This document shows, one piece after another, positions 1-8,500 of a stretch of DNA of 64,000 nt (the stretch's first letter is position 1; the number at the start of each line of letters is the position of its first letter). The stretch spans positions 620,001-684,000 of the forward strand of contig CANNCO010000002.1 in assembly GCA_947503175.1 (NCBI GenBank). Reading direction: 5' to 3'. A program made the translations under genes and the position numbers. This DNA comes from an uncultured Paracoccaceae bacterium. Lineage in GTDB: Bacteria > Pseudomonadota > Alphaproteobacteria > Rhodobacterales > Rhodobacteraceae. The notes beneath the pieces were generated by a model that was given only the letters and a program-made list of their open reading frames with translations, was not told the DNA's origin and searched no databases.

Positions 1-2
1 TG

Positions 3-161
3 CCCGGAAGGGCCAAAGGCAGGAACGTCGCGCTTAAGGCGTTGCCGGACCATGGCGCACAACCTGAATTTGTTTGCCCAGAATCTGCACCTGTGAGAGC
101 CTTGCCGCCGGGAGCACCGATGGAACACTTTTTCAACGCGCCCGACCCAAGGGAGGAATAA
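3..161 (+). CDS. Possible 3' end of an upstream gene (partial)
   Basis: One forward frame is open from the left edge of the window and ends in TAA four bases before the next start codon, with the stop inside the ribosome-binding site of that gene. This is the spacing expected of an upstream operon member. The roughly 52 visible residues end in PDPREE and show no motif I recognise. In other bacteria, SCO1/SenC and MauG-type genes accompany methanethiol oxidase genes, but nothing here identifies either. The tail is too short to exclude chance. Confidence 0.3.
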   Translation, partial: PGRAKGRNVALKALPDHGAQPEFVCPESAPVRALPPGAPMEHFFNAPDPREE

Positions 162-164
162 CCT

Positions 165-1565
165 ATGAATCTTCGGCCCGACCCGACATTTCACGCCACG
201 CCGAAACTCGCCATGGAAGCCCCGGCCGAGACGCTGGCCTTCACTCTTATGCTCAGTCCTGACGGCTCGCAACCCGACGGTCTCGCCATCGTCGACGTGG
301 ACCCAAAGTCCAAAACCTACAGTCAGATCGTTCATCAGGTGATCATGCCGAACAAGGGCGACGAGTTTCACCATTTCGGCTGGAATGCCTGTTCGTCCGC
401 CCTGTCCCCTCTGACGGGTCATGCCTTTCTGGAACGCCGCTATCTGATCATTCCGGGCATCCGGTCTTCGCGCATCTACGTGATCGACGTGAAAGAGCCG
501 CTGAAGGCCAAGATCCACAAGGTCATCGAACCAGAAGAGGTCTTTGCCAAGACAGGCTATTCCCGGCCTCATACCATCCATTGCGGGCCCGAAGGCATCT
601 ATGTGTCGACCCTTGGCGGCGGCGGCAAGGACGGTACCGACGGCCCTCCGGGCATCTTCATCATGGATTGCGAAACCTTCGATATCCTGGGCCGGTACGA
701 GATGGACCGCGGCATTCAGGACAAGCACTATGATTTCTGGTGGAATCTGCCGCGCGATTACATGGTCAGTTCCGAATGGGGCCTGCCGCCGCAGTTCGAA
801 AACGGCATCGTCGCCGAGGATCTGTTATCCAACAAATACGGCCATACGATCCATTTCTGGGATCTGCGTGGGCGTAAAAATGTCCAAAGCATCGATCTGG
901 GCGAAAATCATCAGATGGCGCTGGAAATCCGGCCCGCCCATGACCCGGCGAAGGAGTACGGCTTCTGCGGTGTCGTCGTCGATACAACCAACCTGCAAGG
1001 CGCGATTTTCACGTGGTGGCGAAACTCGGACGGCACGTTCGAGGCCAAGAAGGTCATCACCATCGACCCGCAACCAGCCGATCCCGATGATCTGCCGGAC
1101 CTGCTCAAAGGTTTCTCAGCGGTGCCGCCACTTGTCACCGATATCGATCTCAGCCTCGATGACCGCTTCCTCTATGTCGCCTGTTGGGGAACGGGCGAGA
1201 TGCACCAATACGATGTCTCCGACCCGATGAACCCGAAACTTGCCGGCAAGGTCGAGATCGGCGGCATCGTCAAGAAGACGCCCCATCCCAACGGCAAGAC
1301 GTTCGGCTACGGCCCGCAGATGGTCGAGATCAGCCGCGACGGCAAGCGTGTCTACTGGACCAATTCGCTCTATTCCACATGGGATGACCAGTTCTATCCC
1401 GGAGAGGGCGGGGCCGCGATGGTCATGGCCAACGTGGGCGGAAACGGGGGTCTGACACTGGCCGAAGACTTCTGGGTCGACTTCCCCGACGGGTATCGCA
1501 GCCACCAGATCCGGCTCGAAGGGGGCGACTGCTCAACCGACAGTTTCTGCTACCCCTCCGTCTGA
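165..1565 (+). CDS. mtoX: SBP56-family selenium-binding protein / methanethiol oxidase
   Basis: This 466-residue protein has the length and hallmark blocks of the SBP56 family: VDVDPKSKTYSQIVH, DEFHHFGWNACSS, SRPHTIHCGP, and a C-terminal tail with two cysteines (GGDCSTDSFC). Bacterial members oxidise methanethiol to formaldehyde, H2O2 and sulfide using copper, a function expected in organisms that degrade DMSP or dimethyl sulfide. The ATG follows a strong GGGAGG site at 151-156. No signal peptide is visible, whereas the Hyphomicrobium enzyme is periplasmic as I recall, so this copy may be cytosolic. A membrane-protein gene follows after 3 bp. Family assignment is secure; the substrate is inferred. 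Confidence 0.85.
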   Translation: MNLRPDPTFHATPKLAMEAPAETLAFTLMLSPDGSQPDGLAIVDVDPKSKTYSQIVHQVIMPNKGDEFHHFGWNACSSALSPLTGHAFLERRYLIIPGIRSSRIYVIDVKEPLKAKIHKVIEPEEVFAKTGYSRPHTIHCGPEGIYVSTLGGGGKDGTDGPPGIFIMDCETFDILGRYEMDRGIQDKHYDFWWNLPRDYMVSSEWGLPPQFENGIVAEDLLSNKYGHTIHFWDLRGRKNVQSIDLGENHQMALEIRPAHDPAKEYGFCGVVVDTTNLQGAIFTWWRNSDGTFEAKKVITIDPQPADPDDLPDLLKGFSAVPPLVTDIDLSLDDRFLYVACWGTGEMHQYDVSDPMNPKLAGKVEIGGIVKKTPHPNGKTFGYGPQMVEISRDGKRVYWTNSLYSTWDDQFYPGEGGAAMVMANVGGNGGLTLAEDFWVDFPDGYRSHQIRLEGGDCSTDSFCYPSV

Positions 1566-1568
1566 CGC

Positions 1569-2228
1569 GTGGACGGCGTGAACACGGCAACGGCCCTTTG
1601 GTGGGCCGTTGCCGCCTCGGGCATCTATCACGGCGTCAATCCCGGCATGGGCTGGCCGCTGGCCGTATCGGCGGCGCTGATGGACCGGACACGGGGCAGC
1701 CTTTACAAGGCATTGCTGGCGTTGGCAGTCGGGCATCTCCTCGCCATGGCGGCCATCCTGTTTCCGTTCGCGGCCCTTCTGGTGCTGGTCGAATGGCAAA
1801 GGCAGATCCAGGTCGGCGCAGCCTGCCTCGTGATCGGACTGGGCCTCTACCTGCTGATAAATCGCCGCCACCCCCGCTTTCTTGCACGTGTGCCGCCTTC
1901 GCGGCTTGCGCTCTGGTCATTCCTTGCCGCAATGGCCCATGGGGCCGGTCTGATGCTCGTGCCGATTTACCTGGGTATCTGCCGCACGATCGAGACGGAC
2001 GCGGGCCACGCCGCTGCGGACACGCTCATGGGTGGCAACGTTGGGATCGCGATGATCGTTGCGGTGGTCCACACGTTTGCGATGACACTCTCCGGCGGCG
2101 CTATCGCCGTGGGGGTCTATCGCTGGTTAGGGCTGAAATTCCTGTCAAAAAGCTGGTTCAATCTCGACGTGGTGTGGGCGCTGAGCCTTGTTCTCGTCGG
2201 CGCAATCTCTCTGGCCGTCATACACTGA
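1569..2228 (+). CDS. Polytopic membrane protein paired with the SBP56 gene
   Basis: A 219-residue, strongly hydrophobic protein with about six predicted membrane segments. It begins at GTG three bases after the mtoX stop, so the two are almost certainly co-translated. Histidines sit near the membrane in the motifs GIYHGVNPGMGW, AMAHGAGLMLVP and VVHTFAMTLSGG, which could bind a metal; that is inference. I recognise it only as a conserved neighbour type of bacterial SBP56 genes, not as a characterised family. Plausible roles are copper supply or maturation of the oxidase, or export of a product. The gene is convergent with the next one. Confidence 0.65.
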   Translation: MDGVNTATALWWAVAASGIYHGVNPGMGWPLAVSAALMDRTRGSLYKALLALAVGHLLAMAAILFPFAALLVLVEWQRQIQVGAACLVIGLGLYLLINRRHPRFLARVPPSRLALWSFLAAMAHGAGLMLVPIYLGICRTIETDAGHAAADTLMGGNVGIAMIVAVVHTFAMTLSGGAIAVGVYRWLGLKFLSKSWFNLDVVWALSLVLVGAISLAVIH

Positions 2229-2247
2229 CTTTCCCGGACAGCCGAAG

Positions 2248-3273
2248 CTAACGCTGCTCAAGCGCGTTCTCCCATTCGTCGAGAAAAGCACGGCGGTTGA
2301 GCGGGTCGAGGTAAACCATAAGCGCCGGACCCAATCGGATCGGGCCGAAGCCGCTGCCCTCACCATCCCCCGTCTGACGCAGGGGCGGAAGTGTCCAGCT
2401 TCCGGGCGCATCACGCAGTCCGAGAGTCGCCAGCATATCGATCATCTCGCCGGCACTTTCGATTTCGCGGGCGGTGGTCGGGATAAGCGCCGTGCGCAAT
2501 ATCACATTGGCGAAATCCTGCATTCTCAGAATCTGCAATTGTCCGTCCGAATCCCGAACCAGACGTTCGGCGGCGTAGCTCCCCAGCACATTATAGGCCA
2601 GCGCCAAGCGTCCTTCCGAAACATCATCTATCATCTGCCCCGAGCAGCAGTAGAGTTGCGGATTGAGCCTGCCCATAACCTCCGAAAGGCGCCAGTACGC
2701 ATCCGTGGACCGCGCCTCCTGTGTGGCGAAGAGATAACCAAGACCGCTGTCGCGCACGTCATACGTGCCGACAGCGCCCTGGAAACGCTCCGGGTGCTGC
2801 CGCAACAGAGTGATCAGCTCCTGCCGCGTGGCCGGCACGGGCAGACCGGCAAGCCGCTCCGCTGACAGCACGACGACGGCGGGCTCTGCGGTGAATGCAA
2901 AGATCAGGTCCCGCCAGCGCGCCCATTCGGGCAACGACTCGGTACTGTCCGAGCGATAGCTTTGCCCGAAGCCATCATTGGCAAGCTGGAACTGCAGGTC
3001 CATCGCCGAGGAAACCGCAAGGTCGAACTCCGCCCCGTTTCGAATCGCGCGGTGCAGCTCAGCGGATGAGACGACGGTGTAATCGATTGAAATCGCCGGA
3101 CGCTCGGCCTGGAATGCGCGCAAGTAGGGCTCGAAAACCTCCAGATCCGCGGTCGATACAATGCGCAGCATGCGATCTCCCGTACCGGGGTAAAGGCGGT
3201 GATCCTCAACCTCCAGCGCCATGGCCAACGTGGCCAGCAGGCTCAGGCCGATGGCAAGACAAGCGAGACGCAT
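2248..3273 (-). CDS. Periplasmic type-2 solute-binding protein linked to TctE
   Basis: A 341-residue ABC-type periplasmic binding protein (ferric/2-aminoethylphosphonate-like, type 2 fold) with a hydrophobic signal sequence ending near MALEVED. A CCSGQ motif lies in the C-terminal half. The ATG at 3273 is inside the 3' end of the histidine-kinase gene, a 31-bp overlap, with its ribosome-binding site GGGAGAGG in that gene. There are no permease or ATPase genes beside it. It is therefore more likely a sensory accessory that presents ligand to the adjacent kinase than a transport component. The fold is fairly sure; the sensory role is inferred. Confidence 0.7.
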   Translation of the reverse strand: MRLACLAIGLSLLATLAMALEVEDHRLYPGTGDRMLRIVSTADLEVFEPYLRAFQAERPAISIDYTVVSSAELHRAIRNGAEFDLAVSSAMDLQFQLANDGFGQSYRSDSTESLPEWARWRDLIFAFTAEPAVVVLSAERLAGLPVPATRQELITLLRQHPERFQGAVGTYDVRDSGLGYLFATQEARSTDAYWRLSEVMGRLNPQLYCCSGQMIDDVSEGRLALAYNVLGSYAAERLVRDSDGQLQILRMQDFANVILRTALIPTTAREIESAGEMIDMLATLGLRDAPGSWTLPPLRQTGDGEGSGFGPIRLGPALMVYLDPLNRRAFLDEWENALEQR

Positions 3274-4616
3274 GCACCTCTCCCATGATGGTCGGTTTCC
3301 AGTTCCAGCCGTCCGCCATGGGCCAGCAGCACGTCCTCGGCAATGGTCAGCCCGAGGCCGGAACCGACGACCCCTTCGGTGTTGCTGCCACGCCGAAACC
3401 GCTCGGTCAGCGCCTCCGCCGGCCCGTCCCCAAGGCCCGGCCCTTCATCCGCAACCGTTGCGCGCGCTTCGCCGTGGTCAGCCCGAACACGAAGCGCGAT
3501 GGTCGTTTCGGCGGGTGAGTATTTCACCGCGTTGTCGAGAACGTTCCGAAGCGCATTATTCAGGAGCACGGGATCGCCCACCACAGGAACAGGCTCTGTA
3601 TCCATCTGGATCAGGATGTCTTTCATCGCCGCTGTCGGACCAAGCGATGCAGCGGTCCGTGCGGCAAGGTCGGCAAGATCCACGGGCTCGCGGACAAGGT
3701 GCTCTGCGCGATAGGCGACAGTCGCGTGGTCCAGCAGCTGTCCCGCTGAGCGCGAACTTTCATCGACCGCGCGGATGATCCGCCGCAGCCGTTGTTTCTC
3801 GTCTTCGTCGCGCACCGAGCGCAGTACGATTTCGGCCTGCGCGCGCACCGTCGCCAAAGGGGTACGCACGCGGTGTGCCGCCTCGGCGATGAAGTCCTCA
3901 GACCGGCGGATCGATTGGCCAAGCCGGTCCATCAGCCGGTTGAGCGAGGTCATCAGCGGCGCAAGCTCGGCAGGCGCGGCCCGGCGCAGCGGGCGCAGAT
4001 CGGATGGCCCCCTGCGCGATACCGCCTGCGCGATCTCGTTCAGTGGCCGCAGCGAAGCCCGCGCGGCAAACGCCGAAAGCGCGACCGCCACCACGAAAAA
4101 GGCAACCGAAAGGATTGCGGCGAGCTGCGACAGGTCTCCCGCAATGGTGGCCACACCGCCCCGGGTCTGCGCCACAGTCACCGTCACCGGCACCGGTCCG
4201 GTTCCGACCAGAACAAGCCTCGTGACACTCGCCATGCGAATCTGCGAGCCGCGATACTCGCTGGTGGAGAAAGAAACCCGACCCGGGGCGGGGGGAGCGA
4301 GTGTTGAAACCGGCAGATCCTCGTAACCGGTCAGAAGCGCGCTTCCCGCCATGACATTGTAAAAGACCCGTTCTTCGCTGATCGCACCAAGCATGGAGAA
4401 AGCCGAATAAGGCAGTTCCAGCCGCACTTCACCTTGCTCCGAGCGCAGGGTCTCGGCGATGCTGGTGGCCGAGGCGGCAAGCACGTTGTCCTGTGTCCGT
4501 TCGGCCGCCTGCCACGCAAGCCCGGTCACCATGCTCCAGCTGAGAACCGACAGAAGTGCCGCCACGCCGGCCAGAAGCAGCGTCAACCGCCGCCCGATCG
4601 ACCCTGTTGCCGTCAT
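3243..4616 (-). CDS. tctE: Sensor histidine kinase, TctE type
   Basis: A 457-residue membrane sensor kinase. It has transmembrane segments around residues 10-35 and 163-185 enclosing a periplasmic domain, a HAMP-like linker from about 186 to 236, and the phosphoacceptor H248 in EAAHRVRTPLATVR. ATP-binding boxes follow: N-box NALRNVLDNAVKYSP, G1 DEGPGLGDGP and G2 GSGLGLTIAED. It overlaps the response regulator by ATGA (4613-4616) and the binding protein by 31 bp, forming one three-gene transcript. TctE proteins control citrate/tricarboxylate uptake, and the divergent tctCBA genes fit that role. Confidence 0.85.
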   Translation of the reverse strand: MTATGSIGRRLTLLLAGVAALLSVLSWSMVTGLAWQAAERTQDNVLAASATSIAETLRSEQGEVRLELPYSAFSMLGAISEERVFYNVMAGSALLTGYEDLPVSTLAPPAPGRVSFSTSEYRGSQIRMASVTRLVLVGTGPVPVTVTVAQTRGGVATIAGDLSQLAAILSVAFFVVAVALSAFAARASLRPLNEIAQAVSRRGPSDLRPLRRAAPAELAPLMTSLNRLMDRLGQSIRRSEDFIAEAAHRVRTPLATVRAQAEIVLRSVRDEDEKQRLRRIIRAVDESSRSAGQLLDHATVAYRAEHLVREPVDLADLAARTAASLGPTAAMKDILIQMDTEPVPVVGDPVLLNNALRNVLDNAVKYSPAETTIALRVRADHGEARATVADEGPGLGDGPAEALTERFRRGSNTEGVVGSGLGLTIAEDVLLAHGGRLELETDHHGRGACVSLVLPSA

Positions 4617-5287
4617 GCGTCGTCGGTCTCCATCCGGTAACCCAGACCGCGAACCGTCTCGATACGCACGCCCTTGCCGTCAATGTGGCGCCGCAGACGG
4701 CCGACATAAACCTCGATTGCGTTCTCGGTGACCTCCGCATCATAGGAAAACAGCCGGTCCATGAGTTGCGATTTCGACAGGATCTGGCCGGGATGGCGGG
4801 TAAAGACCTCCATAAGCCTGATCTCGCGGTTTCTGAGAGTGATCGTCTCGGATCGGTGGCTCAGCGTGCCGGCCAGAGGGTCAAACACCGCCTGTCCCAG
4901 TGCGATCTCGTTGCGCGCAGCGCCGCCACGGCGGCGCAGGACCGCCCGGCACCGCGCCTCGAGCTCCGAGAAATCGAATGGTTTGGTGATGTAGTCATCC
5001 GCGCCCTGATCAAGCGCCCCGACCCTGTCGGAGACCTGCGACCGGGCGGTCAGTACAATCACCGGCGTTTCAAGATGCGCCCGGTTTTGCGTCAGGAACG
5101 TCCGTCCGTCACCATCGGGCAGCATGACGTCTAGAAGGATCAGATCGTAGCTTGCCACGGCAAGACAATCCTCGGCTTCGGCAAGGCTGGCGGCATGGTC
5201 GACGGCATGACCGTCAAGTTCCAGCCGGTTCACCACGGCCTCGGCCAATTCGCGGTTATCTTCGACCAGAAGATAGCGCACGCCCAT
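4613..5287 (-). CDS. tctD: OmpR-family response regulator, TctD type
   Basis: A 224-residue regulator with an N-terminal receiver domain (acidic pocket VEDN near residue 9, phosphoacceptor D53 in LILLDVMLPDGDG, Lys in YITKPF) and a C-terminal winged helix (EVTENAIEVYVGRLRRHID). I place the start at 5287 because GGGAGG lies just before it and the homologous protein begins MGVRYLLVEDN. An open frame extends further upstream, but it would run through the divergent promoter region. Divergent from tctC with about 108 bp between starts, it probably activates tctCBA from that interval. Confidence 0.87.
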   Translation of the reverse strand: MGVRYLLVEDNRELAEAVVNRLELDGHAVDHAASLAEAEDCLAVASYDLILLDVMLPDGDGRTFLTQNRAHLETPVIVLTARSQVSDRVGALDQGADDYITKPFDFSELEARCRAVLRRRGGAARNEIALGQAVFDPLAGTLSHRSETITLRNREIRLMEVFTRHPGQILSKSQLMDRLFSYDAEVTENAIEVYVGRLRRHIDGKGVRIETVRGLGYRMETDDA

Positions 5288-5395
5288 TTCCTCCCCGCAC
5301 CAGTCCTCACTCCGTGTCAGGACACTGTCAGCTTTTTGTGTTGGAAGCGAACCATGGGCGGCGGAGGACCGTCTGTCAAATGGGAGGAAATCCAG

Positions 5396-6382
5396 ATGAA
5401 CACCCTTGGGTGGACCCGCCGCGCGTTGATTGCCGCGGCAACCGCAACCATGAGTTTTGGTGGCCCGGCGCTGGCCGACGGACACCAGGTGCTCGACTCA
5501 ATCCACTTCGTTATCCCCGGCGGTGCCGGCGGCGGCTGGGATGGCACTGCGCGCGGGACCGGCGAGGCCCTGACCGAATCCGGGCTTGTCGGCAGCGCAT
5601 CCTACGAAAACATGTCCGGCGGCGGCGGCGGTGTGGCGATTGCCTACATGATCGAGAATGCCGAAAGTCTCGACGACACGATCATGGTCAACTCCACACC
5701 CATCGTGATCCGTTCGCTGACCGGGGTCTTCCCCCAAAGCTTCCGCGACCTGACGCTCGTCGCAGGCACGATCGGCGACTACGCCGCAATTGTCGTGCCC
5801 ACCTCAAGCGAAGTCGGCTCGATGGAAGACCTGCTGGCGGCCTATCAGGAGCAGGGTGCCGACTTCGCCATTGGTGGCGGATCCGTACCGGGCGGCATGG
5901 ATCACCTCGTGGCCGCCATGGTGATGCAGGCGGCGGGCGAAGACCCTACAGCCGTCAACTACATCCCATATGACGCAGGCGGCGAGGCCATGGCAGGACT
6001 TCTGTCGGGCGAAATCGACGCGCTATCGACCGGCTTTTCCGAGGCCATCGCACTGGCCGACCAGGGCGAGGTCCGCATCCTCGGCGTAAGCGCACCCGAA
6101 CGTGTGGCGGCTTTTGATGAAGCTCCGACCTTCATGGAACAGGGCATCGACACGACCTTTGTCAACTGGCGCGGTTTCTTTGCGGCACCGGGTCTGCCGG
6201 AAGAGCGCCTGAAACAGTTCCAGGATGCGATTGCCGCGATGTATGACACCGAGGCGTGGGAGACCGTTCGGGCGCGCAACGGCTGGGTCAACATCCATAA
6301 TCCGGGCGACGACTTCCGCGCATTCCTCGAGGCACAGGAACAGGAGATCGGCGATCTCATGCGGACCCTCGGGTTCCTCTGA
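5396..6382 (+). CDS. tctC: TTT transporter periplasmic binding protein TctC
   Basis: A 328-residue periplasmic receptor of the tripartite tricarboxylate transporter family (Bug/TctC). A Tat-like N terminus (TRRALIAAA) leads to a cleavage site after GPALA. The mature part carries the ligand loop IPGGAGGGWD and the second loop GGGSVPGG typical of the family. The ATG at 5396 follows GGGAGG. The longer upstream reading frame would overlap tctD and is rejected. It opens tctCBA. Citrate or a related tricarboxylate is the likely ligand given the kinase pair and downstream enzymes, though the family also binds many mono- and dicarboxylates. Confidence 0.85.
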   Translation: MNTLGWTRRALIAAATATMSFGGPALADGHQVLDSIHFVIPGGAGGGWDGTARGTGEALTESGLVGSASYENMSGGGGGVAIAYMIENAESLDDTIMVNSTPIVIRSLTGVFPQSFRDLTLVAGTIGDYAAIVVPTSSEVGSMEDLLAAYQEQGADFAIGGGSVPGGMDHLVAAMVMQAAGEDPTAVNYIPYDAGGEAMAGLLSGEIDALSTGFSEAIALADQGEVRILGVSAPERVAAFDEAPTFMEQGIDTTFVNWRGFFAAPGLPEERLKQFQDAIAAMYDTEAWETVRARNGWVNIHNPGDDFRAFLEAQEQEIGDLMRTLGFL

Positions 6383-6417
6383 TCCACGCCCGGTCCTCGG
6401 GACCAGCCAAAAAACAA

Positions 6418-6445
6418 GCGCCGCCTGCATCCTTGCGGGCGGCGC
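6418..6445 (+). terminator. GC-rich hairpin between tctC and tctB
   Basis: GCGCCGCC at 6418-6425 pairs perfectly with GGCGGCGC at 6438-6445 around a 12-nt loop. A smaller hairpin (GGTCC/GGACC, 6392-6404) lies just upstream. No U-tract follows, so it is more likely an mRNA-stabilising or partial-termination element that keeps binding protein in excess over membrane subunits. Confidence 0.55.
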
Positions 6446-6478
6446 GCTCCAGACCGGAACCTAAGGGGAGTAGGGACC

Positions 6479-6973
6479 ATGGCACTTGATCGTTGGATTG
6501 CGCTTATCTTTGTCACGTTCTGCTGTGCGTATGGCTATCTGGCCTTCTTTACGATGGATCAGCTGCTGCCACCCTTCATGCAACGTAATCCGGTCTGGCC
6601 ATCGACCTTCCCCAAGATCCTCTCTGTACTCGGTGTGATCGTCGGGCTGATCGTGTTGCTTGGGTTCGAGAAATCCAAAGATGAAGCAGAACCTTCGGCC
6701 ACCGAAATCAACTACCGCCGCCTGCAGGACTATGAGCTGGGCAGGGCGCTGATGCTGCTGGGTCTGATGGTGGTCTACGCGATCTCTCTACGACCGGCGG
6801 GCTTTCTGATCGCGACGTCGGTGTTCCTCATCGCGGGCAGTGCTGTTCTCGGCGAACGCAAATGGCATGTGATGATCCCCGTCTCGGCCCTTGCTGCGGG
6901 CGGTGTCTGGTATCTGGTGCAGGAAGTACTGGGTATCTTCCTGCGGCCCTTTCCGTTCTTCGTGGGGAACTGA
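6479..6973 (+). CDS. tctB: TTT transporter small membrane subunit TctB
   Basis: A 164-residue protein with four predicted membrane segments (residues about 6-25, 45-62, 90-108 and 112-155), the size and topology of TctB. The start follows AAGGGGAG. TctB and TctA form the membrane part of a cation-driven secondary importer that receives substrate from TctC. tctA starts 3 bp after its stop, so the two are translationally linked. Sequence conservation in TctB is low, so assignment rests largely on topology and position. Confidence 0.85.
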   Translation: MALDRWIALIFVTFCCAYGYLAFFTMDQLLPPFMQRNPVWPSTFPKILSVLGVIVGLIVLLGFEKSKDEAEPSATEINYRRLQDYELGRALMLLGLMVVYAISLRPAGFLIATSVFLIAGSAVLGERKWHVMIPVSALAAGGVWYLVQEVLGIFLRPFPFFVGN

Positions 6974-6976
6974 GCC

Positions 6977-8500
6977 ATGCTCGAAGGCATCATGATCGGC
7001 CTTACGGCCGCGTTTTCGATCCAGAACCTTCTCATGGTCATCGCAGGTTGCCTGATCGGCACCTTCATCGGCATGCTGCCGGGGCTCGGTCCGATGTCGA
7101 TCATCGCCATAATGATCCCCGTCGCGATTACGCTGGGCGATCCGACGGCGGCGCTGATCCTGCTCGCAGGCGTCTATTACGGCGCGATTTTCGGTGGATC
7201 GACCTCGTCCATTCTACTGAACGCGCCCGGCGTGGCGGGGACGGTGGCGACCAGTTTCGATGGCTATCCGATGGCCCGTAAGGGACAAGCCGGTAAGGCA
7301 CTGACAATCGCCGCTGTCGCCAGTTTTGCGGGCGGCACGATCGGGGCGATCCTTCTGATGATCTTCGCACCGGCCCTCAGCTCCGTCGCCCTCCTTTTCC
7401 ATTCGGCCGAATACTTCGCGCTGATGGTCGTGGGCCTCTCGGCCATCGCGGCTTTCGCGGGCACCGGACAGGTGGCCAAGGCGCTGATGATGACGATCCT
7501 CGGGCTGATTCTCGCCACCGTGGGCGAAGGCGCGCTTTTCAACATGCCGCGATTCACCATGGGCCTGATGGACCTGCAATCGGGCATCTCCTTCATTACG
7601 CTCGCCATGGCGATGTTCGCATTGCCCGAAGCGATGTTCCTGGTTCTCAACCCCGCCCGCGGATCGAACGGTCAAGAGGGCGGATCGGGCAAGATCACCG
7701 GGCTGCGCTTTTCGCGCCAAGAGGCCAAGGCGATGGCCCCCGTCATCGGCAGGCAATCGGTGCAGGGCTTCTTCATCGGCGTGCTGCCGGGCGCAGGCGC
7801 GACCATCGCGTCTTTCCTGGGCTACGCGGTGGAGCGCAACATCGCCAAGGGCGAGGAACAGGCAGAGTTCGGCAAGGGCTCGGTCAAAGGACTGGCCGCA
7901 CCCGAGACGGCGAACAACGCCGCCTGCACCGGCTCCTTCGTGCCACTCCTGACACTTGGCATTCCCGGCTCGGGAACAACGGCGATCCTGTTGGGCGCGC
8001 TCATCGCCCTCAATGTGACACCGGGCCCGCGTCTTATGACGGACACGCCAGAGGTCTTCTGGGCGGTCATCATATCGATGTTCATCGGCAACCTCGTGCT
8101 CTTGATCCTGAACCTGCCGCTCATCCCCTATATTGCCAAGATCCTGTCGATCCCGCGCAACTACCTGATCCCCTTCATCCTCTTTTTCACGCTGATGGGG
8201 GCGTATATCGGGCAGAACAACGCGACCGAGTTGCTGATCCTCGTGGGGCTTGGCGTGATGGCGACCATCTTTCGTTTCGCAGATTATCCGCTCGCGCCTC
8301 TCCTGATCGGTTTCATCCTGGGCACGATGCTGGAGGACAATTTTGCCCGCTCCATGCAGCTCTATCGCGGTCTCGATTTTATCATCGAACGCCCGATGAC
8401 ACTGGCCCTTCTGGTACTGGCACTGCTGTTGGTCCTGTTGCCCAGCTACCGCGCGCGGCGCGCACGCAAGCGGGCCGAAGGTGTGGCAGATGGCGACTGA
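6977..8500 (+). CDS. tctA: TTT transporter large membrane subunit TctA
   Basis: A 507-residue polytopic protein with the diagnostic TctA signatures: GMLPGLGPM near residue 33, YYGAIFGGSTSSILLNAPG near residue 67, and the symmetric GVLPGAGATIASFL around residue 270 followed by TLGIPGSGTTAILLGAL. These two half-motifs form the inverted-repeat core of the transporter. Full length, with no defects seen. It is the last transport gene of tctCBA. Its end overlaps the start of the CoA-transferase gene by 11 bp, which binds substrate uptake to CoA activation in one transcript. Confidence 0.92.
   Translation: MLEGIMIGLTAAFSIQNLLMVIAGCLIGTFIGMLPGLGPMSIIAIMIPVAITLGDPTAALILLAGVYYGAIFGGSTSSILLNAPGVAGTVATSFDGYPMARKGQAGKALTIAAVASFAGGTIGAILLMIFAPALSSVALLFHSAEYFALMVVGLSAIAAFAGTGQVAKALMMTILGLILATVGEGALFNMPRFTMGLMDLQSGISFITLAMAMFALPEAMFLVLNPARGSNGQEGGSGKITGLRFSRQEAKAMAPVIGRQSVQGFFIGVLPGAGATIASFLGYAVERNIAKGEEQAEFGKGSVKGLAAPETANNAACTGSFVPLLTLGIPGSGTTAILLGALIALNVTPGPRLMTDTPEVFWAVIISMFIGNLVLLILNLPLIPYIAKILSIPRNYLIPFILFFTLMGAYIGQNNATELLILVGLGVMATIFRFADYPLAPLLIGFILGTMLEDNFARSMQLYRGLDFIIERPMTLALLVLALLLVLLPSYRARRARKRAEGVADGD

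Noticed and set aside
5288-5485. N-terminal extension of the TctD regulator
   Set aside because: The extension would cross the divergent promoter and the start of tctC, and the ATG at 5287 has a strong ribosome-binding site and the family's normal N terminus.
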